Shown here in pieces: positions 43,422-52,397 of a stretch of 64,000 nt of DNA (positions are counted from its first letter, which is position 1; every line of letters starts with the position of its first letter). The position numbers and the translations under genes are program-made. This DNA comes from RYN-230 sp963717125. Its GTDB lineage: Bacteria; Actinomycetota; Actinomycetes; Streptosporangiales; Streptosporangiaceae. The stretch spans positions 517,064 through 581,063 of the forward strand of contig CAVQVG010000006.1 in assembly GCA_963717125.1 (NCBI GenBank), given 5' to 3'. The notes beneath the pieces were generated by a model. The model saw nothing but the letters and a program-made list of their open reading frames with translations, did no database searches and was not told the origin of the DNA.

Positions 43422-45189
43422 GGCCGCCGGCGCCACCCACGGCGGGGCGCTGCTGGCCGGGTTGCTGGCCGAGCACGGGGTCCGGCACGTTTTCGGCGTG
43501 CCCGGCGGGCAGACCCTGGCGCTGTACGACGGCATCGCCGACCGCGAGCCCGCGCTACGGCACGTCATGACCCGTGACGAACGGTCGGCCGCGTACGCGG
43601 CCGACGGGTATGCCCGGGTCACCGGGCAGGCCGGCGTGTGCGACGCGACGGTGGGCCCGGGCGCGGCGAAGCTGCCGTCTGGCCTCGGCGAGGCGCTGGG
43701 CGCGTCGGTGCCCGTTGTCGCCCTGGTCAGCGACCTGCCGGCCCGGCTCGCCCCGCACCGGTACCGCAGCGCGGCGTCCCAGGCCCTCGACCAGGCCAGC
43801 CTGCTCGCCCCGGTCACCAAGTGGCAGGCCACGGTGCCGGACGCCGCGACGATGCCCGCGCTGGTCCGCCAGGCGTTCCGCGAGGCGACCAGCGGCCGTC
43901 CCGGGCCGGTGGCGCTGTTCCTGCCCCAGGACGTGCTGGACGGGCCGGGCAAGGCGGAGTCACCGGAGGGTGCCGCGGCTCCCGCGACCAGCGCCCGGTT
44001 CGGCCGGTTCCCGCCGTTCCGGCCCGCACCGGAGCCCGCTGACGTGGCGGCCGCGACAGCCGTGCTGCGCGCCGCCCGGCGCCCGTTCATCCTGGCTGGG
44101 GGCGGCGTCCTGCATTCCGCCGCGGGCGCGGAACTCACCGCGCTGGCCGAGCGGGTCTCCGCCGCCGTGGGCACCACCCTGTCCGGCAAAGGAGCCATCG
44201 CCGAGGACCATCCGCTGAGCGTGGGCGTGACCGGGACCATGGGCACCGCCGCCGCGGCCGCCGCGCTCGGCGAGGCTGACGTGGTGCTGCTGGCGGGCTG
44301 CAAGGCCAGCGGCGGAGCCACGTTCAGCTGGACGCTGCCCCGGGCCGACCAGACCGTGCTGCAGCTCGACCTCGATCCCGCCGAGCTGGGCCGGGCGTTC
44401 CCGCTGCACGCCGCGCTGCTCGGCGACGCCCAGGCCGGGCTGCGGGCGCTCGGCGCCGCGCTCGCGGCGGATGGCGGCGCCCCCGGGCCCGACCGGTCGG
44501 GCTGGCGGGACCGGCTGGCCGGGCTGACAGCCGAGTGGCGCGCCCAGCGCGACGCCGAGCGCGGCAGCGCTGGCGTGCCGATCGCCCCGCAGCGCGTGCT
44601 GGCCGCGCTGGAGAGCGTGCTGGACCCTGACGACGTGCTCATCTGTGATGCCAGCCTGGCCAGCGGCTGGGGCGGAGCGTACCTGGAACAGCGCACCCCC
44701 GGGCGCCGGGTGCTCTGCCCGCGCGGGCAGGCGGGCCTGGGCTACGCGCTGCCCGCCGCGATCGGGGTGGCCACCGCGCGCCCGGGCCGCCGCACCGTCG
44801 TGCTGACCGGCGACGGCGCGCTGGGCTACGCGGTCGGCGAGCTGGCCACGGTGCTGGAGCTTGGCCTGCCCGTCACCGTCGTGGTGCTGAACAACCGCTC
44901 CTGGGGCTGGATCCGGTGGTACCGGCGGATCACGTTCGGCCGTGGCTGGGAGGGCGACGACTTCAGCGACGTGGCCTTCGCCGACGTGGCCCGCGGCTTC
45001 GGGCTGCACGCCGACCGGGTCACCGAGCCGGATCAGCTCCCCGCCGCGCTCCGGGCCGCCATGACCGGGCGCCCCGCGCTGCTGGACGTGATCACCGAAG
45101 CCTGGCAGACCCCGATCGTGGCGCACCGGCGCGCGGTCGCGCAGGCCGACTCCGGGCCGCCTGCCACTCCGACCGGATATGGAGCCTGA
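43414..45189 (+). CDS. Thiamine-diphosphate-dependent enzyme (acetolactate synthase / benzoylformate decarboxylase-like)
   Basis: A 591-residue three-domain ThDP enzyme: PYR domain with VRHVFGVPGGQTLALYDGI and the catalytic Glu in MTRDERSAAYAADGYARVTG; central domain (about 195-330, RRPFILAGGGVLHSAAGAEL); PP domain with TGDGALGYAVGELATVLELG ending in VVVLNN, the diphosphate/Mg motif. FAD-binding residues of true acetohydroxyacid synthases are not obvious and no small subunit is adjacent, so a 2-oxoacid decarboxylase, carboligase or dione hydrolase is likelier than Ile/Val synthesis. It abuts the creatininase gene with no gap. Confidence 0.88.
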   Translation: MPEAAGATHGGALLAGLLAEHGVRHVFGVPGGQTLALYDGIADREPALRHVMTRDERSAAYAADGYARVTGQAGVCDATVGPGAAKLPSGLGEALGASVPVVALVSDLPARLAPHRYRSAASQALDQASLLAPVTKWQATVPDAATMPALVRQAFREATSGRPGPVALFLPQDVLDGPGKAESPEGAAAPATSARFGRFPPFRPAPEPADVAAATAVLRAARRPFILAGGGVLHSAAGAELTALAERVSAAVGTTLSGKGAIAEDHPLSVGVTGTMGTAAAAAALGEADVVLLAGCKASGGATFSWTLPRADQTVLQLDLDPAELGRAFPLHAALLGDAQAGLRALGAALAADGGAPGPDRSGWRDRLAGLTAEWRAQRDAERGSAGVPIAPQRVLAALESVLDPDDVLICDASLASGWGGAYLEQRTPGRRVLCPRGQAGLGYALPAAIGVATARPGRRTVVLTGDGALGYAVGELATVLELGLPVTVVVLNNRSWGWIRWYRRITFGRGWEGDDFSDVAFADVARGFGLHADRVTEPDQLPAALRAAMTGRPALLDVITEAWQTPIVAHRRAVAQADSGPPATPTGYGA

Positions 45190-45957
45190 ATGCCCCGTCA
45201 TCCCGACCGCCAGATCGAGCGGATGTCCCAGCCGCACGCCGCCCGGCTGCTCGCCGCGAGCGGGGTGGCCGTCGTCGCCACCGGCAGCGTGGAACAGCAC
45301 GGCGGCCACCTGCCGCTGGGCACCGACGCGTTCGCCGCGCTGTCCGTGGCCGAGCGGGTGGCCGAGCGGCTGGACACCGTGGTCGCCTCGCTCGGCCCGG
45401 TCGGCGTGGCGCACTACCACCTGTCCTGGCCGGGCACGCTGTCGCTGCGGCCGGCCACCATGGCCGCCGTGCTGGTCAACGTGTGCGGCGGCCTGGCCGC
45501 GGCGGGCGCCCGCCGCATCCTGGTGGTGAACTGGCACGAGGGCAACTCGGCCACGATGCGGCTGGCCGCCGACCAGGCGCAGCAGCGGCACGGCGTGCAG
45601 GTGGTGATCGCCGAGGCGCACGTGATCACGCACACCAGCTTCCCGGACGAGATGGAGTTCACCCACGCCGGGTCGATGGAAACCGCCGCGGTGCTGGCCT
45701 ACGAACCCGGCCTGGTCCACCTGGACCGGGCGACCGAGCCGAGCGAGCGGGCCGCGGGCGAGGCCGCGCACGGGCTGTTCCGGCGGCCCGACGTGTACCC
45801 GGTGCTGCGCGACTTCCACCAGGTGGCGCAGACCGGCTGGTACGGCCGTCCCGAGCTGGCCGAGGCGGGCCGGGCCGAGGAGATCGCCGAGGCGGTGGCC
45901 GATCACGTGGTGACCCGGGCCGAGCAGATCTGGGCCGCGCTGGAGGCGGGCGCATGA
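45190..45957 (+). CDS. Creatininase-family metal amidohydrolase
   Basis: A 255-residue protein with the creatininase metal motif GSVEQHGGHLPLGTDAF and the ETA segment GSMETAAVLAYEP. The usual NGHGGN loop is NWHEGN here, a Glu for Gly change at the metal site, and HVITHTSFPDEMEFTHAG supplies further ligands. Members open cyclic amides (creatinine), hydrolyse formylamides, or act as peptidases (MftE); no mycofactocin genes are near. In this operon it may open a lactam or amide in the imported substrate. It starts directly after the ThDP stop and overlaps the next gene by four bases (ATGA). Confidence 0.85.
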   Translation: MPRHPDRQIERMSQPHAARLLAASGVAVVATGSVEQHGGHLPLGTDAFAALSVAERVAERLDTVVASLGPVGVAHYHLSWPGTLSLRPATMAAVLVNVCGGLAAAGARRILVVNWHEGNSATMRLAADQAQQRHGVQVVIAEAHVITHTSFPDEMEFTHAGSMETAAVLAYEPGLVHLDRATEPSERAAGEAAHGLFRRPDVYPVLRDFHQVAQTGWYGRPELAEAGRAEEIAEAVADHVVTRAEQIWAALEAGA

Positions 45958-47027
45958 CGGCCGAGCTGCCCACCACCATGCGTGCCGCGGTGCTCCGCGA
46001 GTTCGGCCAGCTCGGCGTCGAGGACGTCGAGATGCCCGCGCCCGGCCCGGGCGAGGTGCTGGTCCGGGTGCGGGCCTGCGGCATCTGCGGCACCGACCTC
46101 AAGATCGTCAACGGCGCCTACCGGGGCACCTGGCCACCCGCGCTGCCGTTCATCATCGGGCACGAATGGTCCGGGGAGGTGGCGGCGCTCGGCCCGGGCG
46201 CGGAGCGGAGCGGGCTCCGCCCGGGGGAGCGGGTGGTGGCCGAGAACCATACCGGCTGCGCCAGCTGCCCCATGTGCCGGGCGGGCCGGTACAACCTGTG
46301 CGAGCGGGTGCGCGAGCCCGGCTTCAAGCTGTACGGCCACACCGCCCCGGGGGCGCTGGCCGAGTACGCGGTGCGCCCGGCGGTGGCGCTGCACCGGGTG
46401 CCCGAGTCGGTCAGCGCGGTTTCCGCCGCCCTGGTCAACCAGGGTGCGCTCACCGTGCACGCGGCCCGCCGGACCGGCCTCAGCGCGGGGGACAGCGTGG
46501 CCGTGTTCGGCCCCGGGCTGCTCGGCCTGCTGATGATCCAGGTCGCCCGGGCCGCCGGGGCGACCGACGTGATCATGGTCGGCCGGGGCCGGCGGCTGGC
46601 CGTGGCCCGCGAGCTCGGCTGCACCGCTGTGGTCGACTACGAGCAGGGTGACCCGGTGGCCGGCATCCGCGCGGCGACCGGCGGCCGCGGCGCGGACCAC
46701 GTGTACGACTGCTCGGGCAACCCCGCGGTGGTGGCCCAGGCCCTGGCCTCGGCCCGGCGCGGTGGGTCGGTGGCCCTGCTCGGCCTGGCCGGCGGGGCCA
46801 CCGCCGCCCTGCCGGTGGACCGGGTCACCCTCGACGAGCTGAACGTCCTCGGGGTACGTTCGAGTCCGAACGCATACCCCGCCATGATCTCCCTGCTGGC
46901 TTCGGGCGCGATCCGCACCGAGCCGCTGACCGCCGACCGTTACCCGCTGTCCGATGTTGCCGCGGCGTTCGACGCGCTCGCCCGCCGGGAGTCCATCCGC
47001 CCCATCATCACCATGGCGCCGTCCTAG
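45954..47027 (+). CDS. Zinc-dependent medium-chain dehydrogenase (threonine/sorbitol dehydrogenase-like)
   Basis: The 357-residue MDR enzyme has the catalytic-zinc motifs GICGTDLKI and IIGHEWSGEV, a structural-zinc lobe with four Cys in GCASCPMCRAGRYNLC, and a Rossmann fold with VAVFGPGLLGLLMIQVARAA. It should oxidise a secondary alcohol with NAD(P). ATGA overlap with the creatininase gene shows coupling. Closest group by pattern is the L-threonine 3-dehydrogenase / polyol dehydrogenase branch, but the substrate is probably an operon-specific hydroxy acid or alcohol. Confidence 0.9.
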   Translation: MTAELPTTMRAAVLREFGQLGVEDVEMPAPGPGEVLVRVRACGICGTDLKIVNGAYRGTWPPALPFIIGHEWSGEVAALGPGAERSGLRPGERVVAENHTGCASCPMCRAGRYNLCERVREPGFKLYGHTAPGALAEYAVRPAVALHRVPESVSAVSAALVNQGALTVHAARRTGLSAGDSVAVFGPGLLGLLMIQVARAAGATDVIMVGRGRRLAVARELGCTAVVDYEQGDPVAGIRAATGGRGADHVYDCSGNPAVVAQALASARRGGSVALLGLAGGATAALPVDRVTLDELNVLGVRSSPNAYPAMISLLASGAIRTEPLTADRYPLSDVAAAFDALARRESIRPIITMAPS

Positions 47028-47052
47028 CGCAGGGCGGGCCGAGGAGCCCCCG

Positions 47053-47814
47053 ATGCCAGTTGTTGTCCGTGATCCTGGCGACCTGCCTGCCCGGCAGGGC
47101 GCGGGCTGGGCCGAGCAGGCATGGGCCGGCCCACAGGAGTTAGGTGCCCCCGTGCCCATGCAGGCCTGGCGCTGGTCGCTCGCCCCTGCGGCGGCCAGCC
47201 CGCCGATCGGGCTGGGCGCCCCGGAGGGCCTGCTCTACGTGATGGCCGGATCGGGCACCGCGGAGACGGGGGGCGGACGGTTCGCGGTCGGCCTGGAGAA
47301 CGTGCTGTGGCTGGGCGGCTGCCCGGAGATCACGCTGCGCGCCGGGGCCGGCGGGCTCGAGGTGCTGATCGCGCAGGCGCCCGCGCGGGGCCGGGCGCCC
47401 GTGCCCGACCGGGGCCGGCCGGAACTGTTCACCGCGGCCGACCTGCCGCACCTGGTCTCCACCCGGGACACCCGGGACCGGCTGGACCTGGTCACCGACG
47501 GGGTGCCGGTGGGCGCCCGGCAGATCCACGCGGACCGGGTGGTGTACCGGCCGGGGGACAGCGCGGCCGCGCACTTCCACGCCGGCTGCCACCACGTGTT
47601 CTGCGTGCTGTCCGGGGCCGGGCTGCTGTGCACCGACCGGGCGGTGAGCCGGCTGACGGCCGGGATGAGCGCGCTGGTCGGCCCGGGCGAGCTGCACTGG
47701 TTCGTCAACGACCGCGACGCGGACTTCGCATTCGTCGAGTTCTGGGCACCGCCGCCCGCCGACACGGTGTGGCCGGTGGCCGCAGACCGGTGCACCTGGG
47801 CGCCGGTCAGCTGA
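47053..47814 (+). CDS. Bicupin protein with a degenerate first cupin
   Basis: Starting at ATG 47053, 253 residues form two cupin barrels. The second (about 150-235) keeps the metal-type motif HFHAGCHHVFCVLSGAGLL and the later Glu/His pair GPGELHWFVN. In the first (about 45-125) the motif-1 histidines are replaced (PEGLLYVMAGSGTAETGG), so only one metal centre is expected. Bicupins of this kind include dioxygenases, isomerases and ring-cleaving or lyase enzymes for hydroxy acids. It sits between the dehydrogenase and the DHDPS-like gene, 25 and 20 bp away, clearly in the same operon. Confidence 0.8.
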   Translation: MPVVVRDPGDLPARQGAGWAEQAWAGPQELGAPVPMQAWRWSLAPAAASPPIGLGAPEGLLYVMAGSGTAETGGGRFAVGLENVLWLGGCPEITLRAGAGGLEVLIAQAPARGRAPVPDRGRPELFTAADLPHLVSTRDTRDRLDLVTDGVPVGARQIHADRVVYRPGDSAAAHFHAGCHHVFCVLSGAGLLCTDRAVSRLTAGMSALVGPGELHWFVNDRDADFAFVEFWAPPPADTVWPVAADRCTWAPVS

Positions 47815-47834
47815 CTACCCCGGAGGGGTTGACC

Positions 47835-48848
47835 ATGGAGTACACCAAGGCGGAAGCCAAGCTGGCGGCCCGCGAGCGCTTCACCGGGCTGTGGGCGGCG
47901 ACCACGGCACCGTTCGACTCCTCCGGCGAGCTGGACGTGGCCGCGCTGCGCCGCGACCTGGACCGGCTGACCGGCAGCCTGCACATCGACGGCATCTTCT
48001 GCGGCGGGGTGATGAGCGAGTTCTGGTCCCTGACCGGCGGCGAGAAGCGCCGCATGGTCGAGGTGGTGGTCGACGCCACCCGGGGGAAATGCCCGGTCAT
48101 CGCCCATACCGGGCACCACTCGGCGAAACAGGCCATCGAGCTCACCACGCACGCACAGAAGGCCGGCGCGGACTTCGCGGTGCTGATCAACCCGTACTAC
48201 CCGGCCGCCTCGGAGGAGGGCCTGTACCGCTGGTTCGAGCAGGTCTGCGGGGCGGTGGACATCGGGATATGGCTGTTCGACACGGCCTATTCCGGGGTGT
48301 CGCTGTCGCTGGACCTGGTCGAGCGGCTGGCCGCCATCGAGAATGTATGCGGCATCAAGGTCGGCCGGGACCACGCGCACTACCGCAGCGTGCTGGATCG
48401 CGTCGGCGGCCAGATCATGGTCTGTGAGCCGCACGAGGGCACCTGGCTGGCCAACATGCGGGAGCACGGCCAGCGGTGCTTCATGTCCTCGGCCGCGCCG
48501 TACCTGTACCAGACACCCGAGTGGCAGCCGATGCGGGAGTACACCGATCTCGCCCTGGGCGGCGATTTCACCGGGGCCGGCCAGGTGGCGGCCACGCTCG
48601 ACCCGGTGCGCGCGGTGGCCGCCAAGTGGCTGCACGGCAAGCAGCGGATGGCCGACGCGCTGGCCTCGATCAAGGCGTGGGCCGGCCTGGTCGGCATGTC
48701 CGGCGGCCCGGTCCGGCTGCCGGTGCTGTCGCATACCGAGGCGGAGGTGGCCGAGCTGGCCGCCGACCTGGCCGCGGTCGGGCTGCTGCCGGGCAGCGGC
48801 GGCTCAGCCCGGGTGCTGCGGAACGGCCACCGGCCGGTGCGCCGCTGA
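47835..48848 (+). CDS. Dihydrodipicolinate synthase (DapA/NAL)-superfamily aldolase or dehydratase
   Basis: GGAGGGG precedes the ATG at 47835; 337 residues. The Schiff-base lysine is in ENVCGIKVGRDHAHY and the conserved Tyr in VLINPYYPAASEEG. The nucleotide-like GTTGE loop of DHDPS is replaced by FCGGVMSEFWSLTGGEKRRM, indicating a non-DHDPS substrate; the class includes aldolases and dehydratases acting on sugar acids and aromatic pyruvates. In this operon it probably cleaves or dehydrates the carbon skeleton to pyruvate-type products. Its last 45 bp overlap the convergent FAD oxidoreductase gene. Confidence 0.87.
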   Translation: MEYTKAEAKLAARERFTGLWAATTAPFDSSGELDVAALRRDLDRLTGSLHIDGIFCGGVMSEFWSLTGGEKRRMVEVVVDATRGKCPVIAHTGHHSAKQAIELTTHAQKAGADFAVLINPYYPAASEEGLYRWFEQVCGAVDIGIWLFDTAYSGVSLSLDLVERLAAIENVCGIKVGRDHAHYRSVLDRVGGQIMVCEPHEGTWLANMREHGQRCFMSSAAPYLYQTPEWQPMREYTDLALGGDFTGAGQVAATLDPVRAVAAKWLHGKQRMADALASIKAWAGLVGMSGGPVRLPVLSHTEAEVAELAADLAAVGLLPGSGGSARVLRNGHRPVRR

Positions 48849-50423
48849 GCCCATCACCTCGGCCGGGTCGTGGCCGAGGTCGGTCAGCATGACGATGGCC
48901 GCGTTGCGGCCGGGGGCGCCGGTGATCGAGCCGCCCGGGTGGGTGGACCCGCCGGTCTGGTACAGGCCCGGGATGGGCATCCGGTGCGCGGCCCAGCCGG
49001 GCGCCGGCCGGAGCGGGCCGCTGAACGCCGGCCCCCGGTTCCCGCCGTGGAAGGCGCCGTGGATCATGTGCGGGTTCAGTTCCTCGATGTCCTCGGGCGA
49101 CTTGACCAGGCTGGCCAGGATCACCTCGGCGGGGAAATCCGCCACCTGGCGCAGCCGGTCCAGCTGGCGGCGGCTGTGCTCGTGCTTCAGCTCGGCCCAG
49201 CCCCCGGCCGGCTGGTAGATCTGCGGGCTGAGGATCTTCACCGTGTGCTGGCCTGGCGCCCGGCCCGGGTCGGCCAGCGTGGGGGTGGCCACCAGCACCC
49301 ACGGCGGATCCGCGATGTACCGCTCGTTGCGCAGGTCGGCGCTCAGCTGGATCATCTCCTCCGGCCAGCCGGCCAGGCCGGCCGACACGGCGCTGCGCCT
49401 GCTGTCCGGGGTCTGGCCGTCCGCGCGGAACCGCGGCGGCGCGGTCGAGCAGTAATAGGTGGCGAAGCCGGGCACCCCGACGTCGTAGGTGTTGACGCCG
49501 TAGTGGAACTCCTCCGGCCAGGCCTGCCGGGGCGCCATGTCGCGCAGGTGCTGCACGTGGATGGTGGACAGCACGGCGGTGCCCGCCCGGTACTGCGTGC
49601 CGTCGGCCGTCTGCACCCCGGTGCACCGGCCGCCGTCCAGCAGCAGCCGGGTCACCCGCTGATTGCAGAGCACCGTGCCGCCGTGATCAGCCAGGTAGCC
49701 GGTCAGCGCGGCGGTCAGCTGGCCGGAGCCGCCGATCGGGATGGACCAGCTGCGCTGCTGGCGGCCGAAGGTCTGCGCGTAGGGCAGCACCCCGGAGCCC
49801 GGCTCGTCCACCGGCTGGAACACCTGGAACGCCATCCAGAGCAGGAAGGCCTGAACGTGCCGGCTCTCGAACTCGTGCCGCACCACCGCCGCCGCGGACA
49901 GCTGCCGCCGCCGCGCCCAGATCCGGCCGCGAGGGTGCTCGGCCAGCCGGGCCTCCAGCCCGGGGCCGTACCCGACCGGAGTGAACTGAGTTTGGCTGAA
50001 GATGTGCTTGACCTGGTCATACTCGTCCAGCAGGCGGAGGTACGCGGCCGCGTCGGCGGCGGAGAACCGGGCCACCTCCGCGGCGGTCCGGTCCCGGTCC
50101 AGCCACATGGTGAGCTGCCGGCCGTCCGGGAACGCCACCTGCTCCACCGGGTCGGGCTCCGCGTACCGCAGCCCGTAGTCGGCGGCCAGCCCCAGCTCGT
50201 CATGCAGCAGGGCCGGGTTGACCCGGATCATGGTGTGCCCGGTAGCGCAGGTGTCGATGCCGAAGCCGGGCAGCAGCAGCTCCTCGGTGGCCGCCCCGCC
50301 GCCGGGCACCGGCCGGGCGTCCAGGACCAGGCACCGGTACCCGGCCTTGGCCAGGTAGCACGCGGCGAGCAGGCTGTTGTGCCCGGCCCCAGCCACCACG
50401 ATGTCCGCGTCGCCGTCCGTCAT
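48804..50423 (-). CDS. Phytoene-dehydrogenase-like FAD oxidoreductase
   Basis: The ATG at 50423 is seven bases after GAAAGGGG; the in-frame ATG six bases earlier is too close. The 539-residue flavoprotein has the dinucleotide fold DIVVAGAGHNSLLAACYLAK and the C-terminal FAD signature GLYQTGGSTHPGGSITGAPG typical of CrtI/NAD(P)/FAD-dependent oxidoreductases. It lacks other carotenoid genes nearby, so a role in oxidising an intermediate of the adjacent operon is plausible but unproven. It converges on the DHDPS-like gene with 45 bp overlap, the longest such overlap in the window. Confidence 0.88.
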   Translation of the reverse strand: MTDGDADIVVAGAGHNSLLAACYLAKAGYRCLVLDARPVPGGGAATEELLLPGFGIDTCATGHTMIRVNPALLHDELGLAADYGLRYAEPDPVEQVAFPDGRQLTMWLDRDRTAAEVARFSAADAAAYLRLLDEYDQVKHIFSQTQFTPVGYGPGLEARLAEHPRGRIWARRRQLSAAAVVRHEFESRHVQAFLLWMAFQVFQPVDEPGSGVLPYAQTFGRQQRSWSIPIGGSGQLTAALTGYLADHGGTVLCNQRVTRLLLDGGRCTGVQTADGTQYRAGTAVLSTIHVQHLRDMAPRQAWPEEFHYGVNTYDVGVPGFATYYCSTAPPRFRADGQTPDSRRSAVSAGLAGWPEEMIQLSADLRNERYIADPPWVLVATPTLADPGRAPGQHTVKILSPQIYQPAGGWAELKHEHSRRQLDRLRQVADFPAEVILASLVKSPEDIEELNPHMIHGAFHGGNRGPAFSGPLRPAPGWAAHRMPIPGLYQTGGSTHPGGSITGAPGRNAAIVMLTDLGHDPAEVMGSAAHRPVAVPQHPG

Positions 50424-50581
50424 GCGCATGCCCCTTTCCGGCCCTCCTGCAAACCATTGCATCCCAGTGATACTGACACCCATGGGGGCCGGGGGACAAG
50501 GGCTGGATCTCACTCCTGCCGGGTGACGCCGGGGCCGGGCCGGCCGCCTAGCGTCGGCCGAAAAACCAGGGAGGATCAGCG

Positions 50582-51130
50582 ATGGCGCAACCAGACACCC
50601 TGTACGTGCTGGCCGCGGCCTACGACAGCGTGCCCAGCGCGGTCGAGGACTACGAGGCGGTCAAGGCGCTGTACTACGCGGTGAAGACCTCGCACGAGTT
50701 CGACGCGGCGGTCATCGCCAAGGACGCCGACGGCCGGGTCAGCATCGTCAAGAAGCATGAGCAGCCGACCCGGCACGGCGCCGCGGTGGGGCTCGGCTGG
50801 GGCCTGGCCGCCGGGGTCGCGGCGGCGCTGTTCCCGCCGGTCGGCATCCTCGGCGCGCTGGCCCTGGGGGCCGGCGGCGGCGCCGCCATCGGGGCGGTCG
50901 CCGGGCACGCCAGCGGCGGGATGAGCCGCACCGACCTGAAGGAGCTGGGCGAGACGCTCGACGACGGCACCGCCGGGCTGCTCGTGGTGTACGAGGCCAA
51001 CCTGGCCGAGCAGGTGGTGGCCAACATCAAGGCCGCCAACAAGATGATCTCCAAGGCCACCGACATGGCCGCCGACCAGCTGGCGGCGGACCTGAAGCAG
51101 GCGGATAAGGCGGTCAGCGCGGGCCAGTAG
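50582..51130 (+). CDS. DUF1269-family membrane protein
   Basis: A 182-residue protein with a soluble N-terminal alpha/beta part (VLAAAYDSVPSAVEDYEAVK, VIAKDADGRVSIVKKHE) and a Gly/Ala-rich hydrophobic segment (GLAAGVAAALFPPVGILGAL and following) that may insert in the membrane, then LKELGETLDDGTAGLLVVYE, the DUF1269 core. Function unknown; relatives are often stress-induced. Upstream AGGGAGGATC is a good ribosome site. Its 3' end overlaps the convergent GNAT gene by 17 bp. Confidence 0.8.
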   Translation: MAQPDTLYVLAAAYDSVPSAVEDYEAVKALYYAVKTSHEFDAAVIAKDADGRVSIVKKHEQPTRHGAAVGLGWGLAAGVAAALFPPVGILGALALGAGGGAAIGAVAGHASGGMSRTDLKELGETLDDGTAGLLVVYEANLAEQVVANIKAANKMISKATDMAADQLAADLKQADKAVSAGQ

Positions 51131-51593
51131 CGGCGAGGTCGCGCAGGGCCGGGCCGGACAGCCGGTTGACGATCCACTCGGACATCTCGGCCGCGCCGAG
51201 CGAGGCGTAGAAGCCGCGGGACGGCGTGTTCCAGTCCAGCACGGCCCACTCCAGCCGCGGGTAACCGCGGTGCACGCAGATCTGGGCCAGCTCGGCCAGC
51301 AGGGCCCGGCCCAGGCCCAGTCCGCGCAGTTCCGGCCGGACGTAGAGGTCCTCCAGGTAGATGCCGTGGCTGGCCTCCCAGGTGGAGAAGCTCAGGTACC
51401 ACAGGGCGAACCCGCCCACCTCGCCGGCATGCTCGGCCACGTGCGCGAACACCGCCGGCCGGTCGGCCAGCAGGGTCCGGCGCAGGTCATCCTCGCTGCC
51501 GGTGACCTCGGCCAGCGACTTCTCATAGCCGGCCAGATCGCGGATGAGCTGGTAGATCACCGGGATGTCGGCGGCCCGGGCTGGCCGGATCAC
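51114..51593 (-). CDS. GNAT N-acetyltransferase, spermidine/diamine acetyltransferase-like
   Basis: A 159-residue GNAT enzyme. The acetyl-CoA motif is LYVRPELRGLGLGRALL and the C-terminal part WAVLDWNTPSRGFYASLGA matches the SAT-like (diamine acetyltransferase) subgroup. GTG start overlaps the stop of the upstream GntR gene (GTGA), so the two are one unit, and the GntR protein may control it. The substrate is likely an amine but is not determined. Confidence 0.85.
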   Translation of the reverse strand: MIRPARAADIPVIYQLIRDLAGYEKSLAEVTGSEDDLRRTLLADRPAVFAHVAEHAGEVGGFALWYLSFSTWEASHGIYLEDLYVRPELRGLGLGRALLAELAQICVHRGYPRLEWAVLDWNTPSRGFYASLGAAEMSEWIVNRLSGPALRDLAATGPR

Positions 51594-52333
51594 GCCGGGA
51601 ACCGGTAGCGCAGCCGGAACCGGTCGGCGGCGATGATGACCTCGCCGACCTCCACGGTCCGCGGGCCGGCCTGGTGCGCCCGCTCGATGACCAGCACCGG
51701 CGAGCCCGCCGGGAGGCCCAGCACGGCGGCCTCGCCGGACAGCGCCGGCCGGACCGAGATCTCCTCCACGACCTGGTCAACGGTGATGCCGATGGCCCGC
51801 ATCCGGTCGGCGACCGCGCGGCCCGCGGCGTCGGCGGCGGGCGGGCTGCCCAGGTCCGGCTCGTAGCTGGTGGCCAGTTGTACCGGGGCGCCGTCCGCGC
51901 TCATCAGGTACCTGGTCCGGGTCACCGGCTGGTCCCGGTCGGGCAGGCCCAGCCGCCGGGCCACCGGGCCCGGCGGGATGACCCGGTCGGACTGGTACTC
52001 CCAGGACAGCCGCGGCGACGGCGTGGCCTGGTCACCGTCCCCGGCCACGTCGGACAGGCCGAACGGTGAGCCGGGGAAGTGCGGCCGGTCGTGCTCCAGA
52101 TGCGCGGGCGCCGGGAGCTTGCGCACGTAGGACCCGGATCCGGCGCGCGCCTCGATCAGCCCTTCCGCCGCCAGCACCTGCAGGGCGTGCTTGGCCGCGG
52201 TCTCGCCGACCCCGTACCTGGCGATGATCGCGTTGCGCGACGGGACGCGGGCTCCCGGGGCGAGCGTCCCGCCCCGGATCTGATCCCGCAGATCCTCTAG
52301 GACGCGCAGGTAAACGGCACCCATTGGGGTCAT
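51590..52333 (-). CDS. GntR-family regulator with UTRA effector domain
   Basis: A winged helix (VYLRVLEDLRDQIRGGTLAP, VPSRNAIIARYGVGETAAKH) and a UTRA domain with ARRLGLPDRDQPVTRTRYLM and VVEEISVRPALSGEAAVLGL. The start is uncertain: ATG 52333 and ATG 52324 are nine bases apart and neither has a ribosome site; leaderless initiation is possible. HutC-subfamily members sense small carboxylated or sugar-phosphate ligands. It is coupled to the GNAT gene by a GTGA overlap. Confidence 0.87.
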   Translation of the reverse strand: MTPMGAVYLRVLEDLRDQIRGGTLAPGARVPSRNAIIARYGVGETAAKHALQVLAAEGLIEARAGSGSYVRKLPAPAHLEHDRPHFPGSPFGLSDVAGDGDQATPSPRLSWEYQSDRVIPPGPVARRLGLPDRDQPVTRTRYLMSADGAPVQLATSYEPDLGSPPAADAAGRAVADRMRAIGITVDQVVEEISVRPALSGEAAVLGLPAGSPVLVIERAHQAGPRTVEVGEVIIAADRFRLRYRFPA

Positions 52334-52397
52334 TGTGGCGGACCGGCCGGCAAGCTGTGGGCCCAATCGGCATCCTGTGACCATAGCTTTGCCTGCG

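Noticed and set aside
43414..45189. ThDP enzyme as biosynthetic acetolactate synthase (IlvB)
   Set aside because: No ilvN small subunit or ilvC adjacent, and the operon is catabolic.
45190..45957. Creatininase gene as mycofactocin peptidase MftE
   Set aside because: No mftA-D, mftF or radical SAM gene nearby; operon context points to catabolism.
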